Positions 62,359 through 64,000 of a stretch of 64,000 bases of DNA are shown one piece after another. The notes under the pieces were generated by a model. The model was not told where the DNA came from, made no database searches, and saw only the letters and a list, made by a program, of their open reading frames with translations. Each line of letters starts with the position of its first letter. Position 1 is the first letter of the stretch. A program made the translations under genes and the position numbers. The DNA is from Pseudomonas sp. Root71 (lineage in GTDB: Bacteria; Pseudomonadota; Gammaproteobacteria; Pseudomonadales; Pseudomonadaceae). The DNA lies in the NCBI RefSeq assembly GCF_001429045.1, contig NZ_LMHY01000009.1:31966-95965 (forward strand), written 5' to 3'.

Positions 62359-62483
62359 GTGGGATTTTTCCTTTATGCAGGGCCGCAAGTGGCAACCCAC
62401 GCGGCGGTGTTGTTATTTGTCATCAGTAACAGGCGAGGTGAAGCCGCCGGGCATTGCATCGAAATTCGTCGAGGCAACGTAGG

Positions 62484-62610
62484 TCAGCACTCATTTTCAT
62501 TCAGTTCGCTCATGGCCAAGGTGCTTGCGCCGGTGAACCGGGTGAAAAACTCGGCTGTGCTGTCCGCATCGCTGTCGCCATAGAGCGCCCGCTTGCAACC
62601 TTCCAGAGCC
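62484..62610 (-). pseudogene. C-terminal remnant of a second RTX-type protein
   Basis: Minus-strand translation reads LYGDSDADSTAEFFTRFTG then ASTLAMSELNENEC and a stop. It aligns with LYGNTDADSAAEFAIQI near the end of the RTX protein at 58546-62358, so it is a degraded C-terminus of a relative. No more of the gene is recognisable upstream. Confidence 0.65.
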
Positions 62611-62854
62611 CGGCCGCACAGAGAGTGGCACTTAGTGTATATAGCCATTTGCCATCCCGCTTGTCCGGTCGTCGCTTCCCATCACTTGGGTAAGCAGGCT
62701 AGGACAGAACAGTGGATGACATACTTTCCAATTTGGACTCCGGTGGCAGGACTAGCTCTCGACGGTGGTCCTTACTTTTTGGCATACGCTTGACGATCAC
62801 AAATGACTGCATCAGTTGACTGCGGCCCTTCGTGACGGACAGCTATCGGCCGAC

Positions 62855-62937
62855 TTTTTTGTTTGTCGCCACCGTCAGCCTGGGTCGATTTCAGCCGATT
62901 GTGGAAGGCAGAAATCGGCCAGAAACAGCCGGTCGCA
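62855..62937. repeat. Short palindromic element (TTCTGCC/GGCAGAA family)
   Basis: GTCGATTTCAGCCGATTGTG then GAAGGCAGAAATCGGCCAGA and AACAGCCGGTCGC: GATTTCAGCC and GGCAGAAATC are inverted copies. Confidence 0.55.
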
Positions 62938-63153
62938 ACTTGCAGAATTGCGGGGCGAAGGCTTGGCATTGGGCTGTAGCGAGAGGTGACCGGTAAGACC
63001 GGAGAAGTTTCGCGAAAAAGATGTGAGGGCAGTAGTATCGACGGATAGACCACGATTAAACCGTAACAGCCTAAGCTGTGGTCTGCCTCTGGTTGTCATT
63101 AGAAGTGTTAATCATAGATCAGCGGTCTTCACCAACGAACCAGAGACTTTCAC

Positions 63154-63825
63154 ATGATAGCGATGAATCGAATACTTCACTCCACTACAGCCCTAGCGCT
63201 CGTGACGATCTTCAGCTTCCTGAGCGGACCGGCGCAAGCCGGCTTAGAGGAAGGCGTTACGGCCTATCAAGCCGGTGACTTGCCGCTGGCATTTAAGGAA
63301 TTTAGCACCGTTGCGGACACAGGCAACGCCGATGGCCAGTTCAATGTGGCTCTAATGTACGAGCAGGGCATCGGGGTCGCCAAGGACGAAACACAAGCAA
63401 TTCGTTGGTATGAAAAATCTGCGCAGCAAGGCAACTCCAACGCGCAATACAATCTCGCTGTGCTGTATGAAAACGGTCGTGGCACTGCCGTGGACTTTGC
63501 GCAGGCCAATCAGTGGTATCGCAAGGCAGCAGCGCAAGGCGATGCGCTCGCCGTCGGTAATCTGGGCATGCTTTATATGCGCGGCGATGGCGTGAAGGTG
63601 GACAAAAATCTCGGCCTGGCTCTGCTTATACAGTCGGCAACCATGGACAACTCGCCCACAAACAAAGCCAAAAGTAACATTGCAGCGACCAGGGGTTTAA
63701 CCGCCAACATGATCACAACAGCCCAGACACTTTCGGATGAGCTAGGCCAAGCCAAAAATCTGCTGATACCGCTGGATCAATACTTGAAAACTACGACGAC
63801 TACCTCTGGCGGCGAATCGCAATAG
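63154..63825 (+). CDS. Exported Sel1-repeat (SLR) protein
   Basis: A 223-residue protein with a signal peptide (LALVTIFSFLSGPAQA, cleaved near residue 29) followed by about three Sel1-like repeats (QFNVALMYEQGIGVAKDETQ, AQYNLAVLYENGRGTAVDFA, AVGNLGMLYMRGDGVKVDKN). Such repeats mediate protein contacts in the periplasm. ATG at 63154 or 63163 are both possible. It ends 175 bp before the window edge. Confidence 0.88.
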   Translation: MIAMNRILHSTTALALVTIFSFLSGPAQAGLEEGVTAYQAGDLPLAFKEFSTVADTGNADGQFNVALMYEQGIGVAKDETQAIRWYEKSAQQGNSNAQYNLAVLYENGRGTAVDFAQANQWYRKAAAQGDALAVGNLGMLYMRGDGVKVDKNLGLALLIQSATMDNSPTNKAKSNIAATRGLTANMITTAQTLSDELGQAKNLLIPLDQYLKTTTTTSGGESQ

Positions 63826-63902
63826 GCTGAAACGCGTCCTCCGGAATACAGGGGGCGCAGGTAGCAAATTACCGCCCGCCAATAAGGGGCGGACCACGGT
63901 TT

Positions 63903-64000
63903 GTAAGCGTCCGGCCAAGTCACCTACCGAACTCCAGCATTAAGGGCGATGGTGTCCGCGTATTTTTAAGCGGACGCGATCGCCCTTATCGCCAGGATTT
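63903..64000. mobile_element. Possible IS66-type element end (runs out of window)
   Basis: GTAAGCGTCCGGCCAAG resembles the terminal repeat of IS66-family elements, and shortly after it TAAGGGCGAT...GTCCGC pairs with GCGGAC...ATCGCCCTTA around a TTTTT loop. The transposase genes, if any, lie beyond the edge. This call rests on recalled resemblance of ends only. Confidence 0.3.

Larger units (their letters stand above)
62359..63153. other. Long gap with RTX remnant and palindromic element
   Basis: Apart from the RTX C-terminal fragment (62484-62610) and the element at 62855-62937, nothing is supported. Short reading frames in both directions lack starts and family features. Confidence 0.6.

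Overview
The window looks like chromosome from a Pseudomonas of the fluorescens group. Base composition is GC-rich, gene families are typical of the genus (paired polyamine-type and histidine-type ABC systems, a DUF6124 protein, a selenate-type transporter), and the intergenic gaps carry the genus's REP/REPIN palindromes (core GTGGGAGCGAGCTTGCTC). No rRNA, tRNA, CRISPR array or complete insertion sequence was seen.

1-13.6 kb is one functional block. The minus strand encodes a GlmU-like sugar-1-phosphate nucleotidyltransferase (cut by the window edge), an aldehyde dehydrogenase, an AmgK-like sugar kinase, two small cupins, a GT1 glycosyltransferase and a complete polyamine-type ABC importer. 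The plus strand encodes a GntR/FCD-type regulator with a duplicated winged helix, a second GT1 enzyme, a PuuB/DadA-like FAD amine oxidase and a third cupin. Together these suggest uptake and oxidation of an amine, coupled to activation of a free sugar and glycosyl transfer; the product is unknown. An AT-rich box is shared by the two plausible promoter regions.

13.6-22.8 kb holds a diguanylate cyclase, a three-unit REPIN array, and an operon of flavin monooxygenase, RidA, DUF1028, ArgE-like deacylase and a PotF-like binding protein. Divergent to it are cystathionine beta-synthase and gamma-lyase (reverse transsulfuration). 22.9-25 kb is a PAAR-tipped putative type VI effector with a membrane-anchored, overlapping candidate immunity gene. 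25.4-28.6 kb is a phosphonate/selenate-type ABC importer.

28.8-38 kb is mosaic: MFS pump plus LysR, a DUF1254 lipoprotein, TrkH, a lytic transglycosylase, fragments of a cupin and a LysR gene, an EF-hand protein with four EGKCG motifs (a metal-binding RiPP-precursor signature), a small fimbrial-like protein and a DUF6124 gene with a long structured leader. 38-45.2 kb is an amino-acid-type ABC importer operon whose ATPase is fused to a PLP aminotransferase, with an EamA exporter, a divergent TetR regulator and an M14 deacylase. Two near-identical TTGAAC-N4-GTTCAA palindromes link these transcription units.

45.3-64 kb is accessory: MFS/LysR pairs, a periplasmic cupin, an acid phosphatase, a methyltransferase, a lipoprotein, a Tat-exported hydrolase, a broken and an intact DUF1254 gene, a 1270-residue RTX-type protein with a remnant of a second one upstream, and a Sel1-repeat protein. 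Several stretches here (about 33-34.6 and 48.6-52 kb) look lower in GC than the first 30 kb. A second family of short palindromes (TTCTGCC...GGCAGAA core) sits in many of these accessory gaps.
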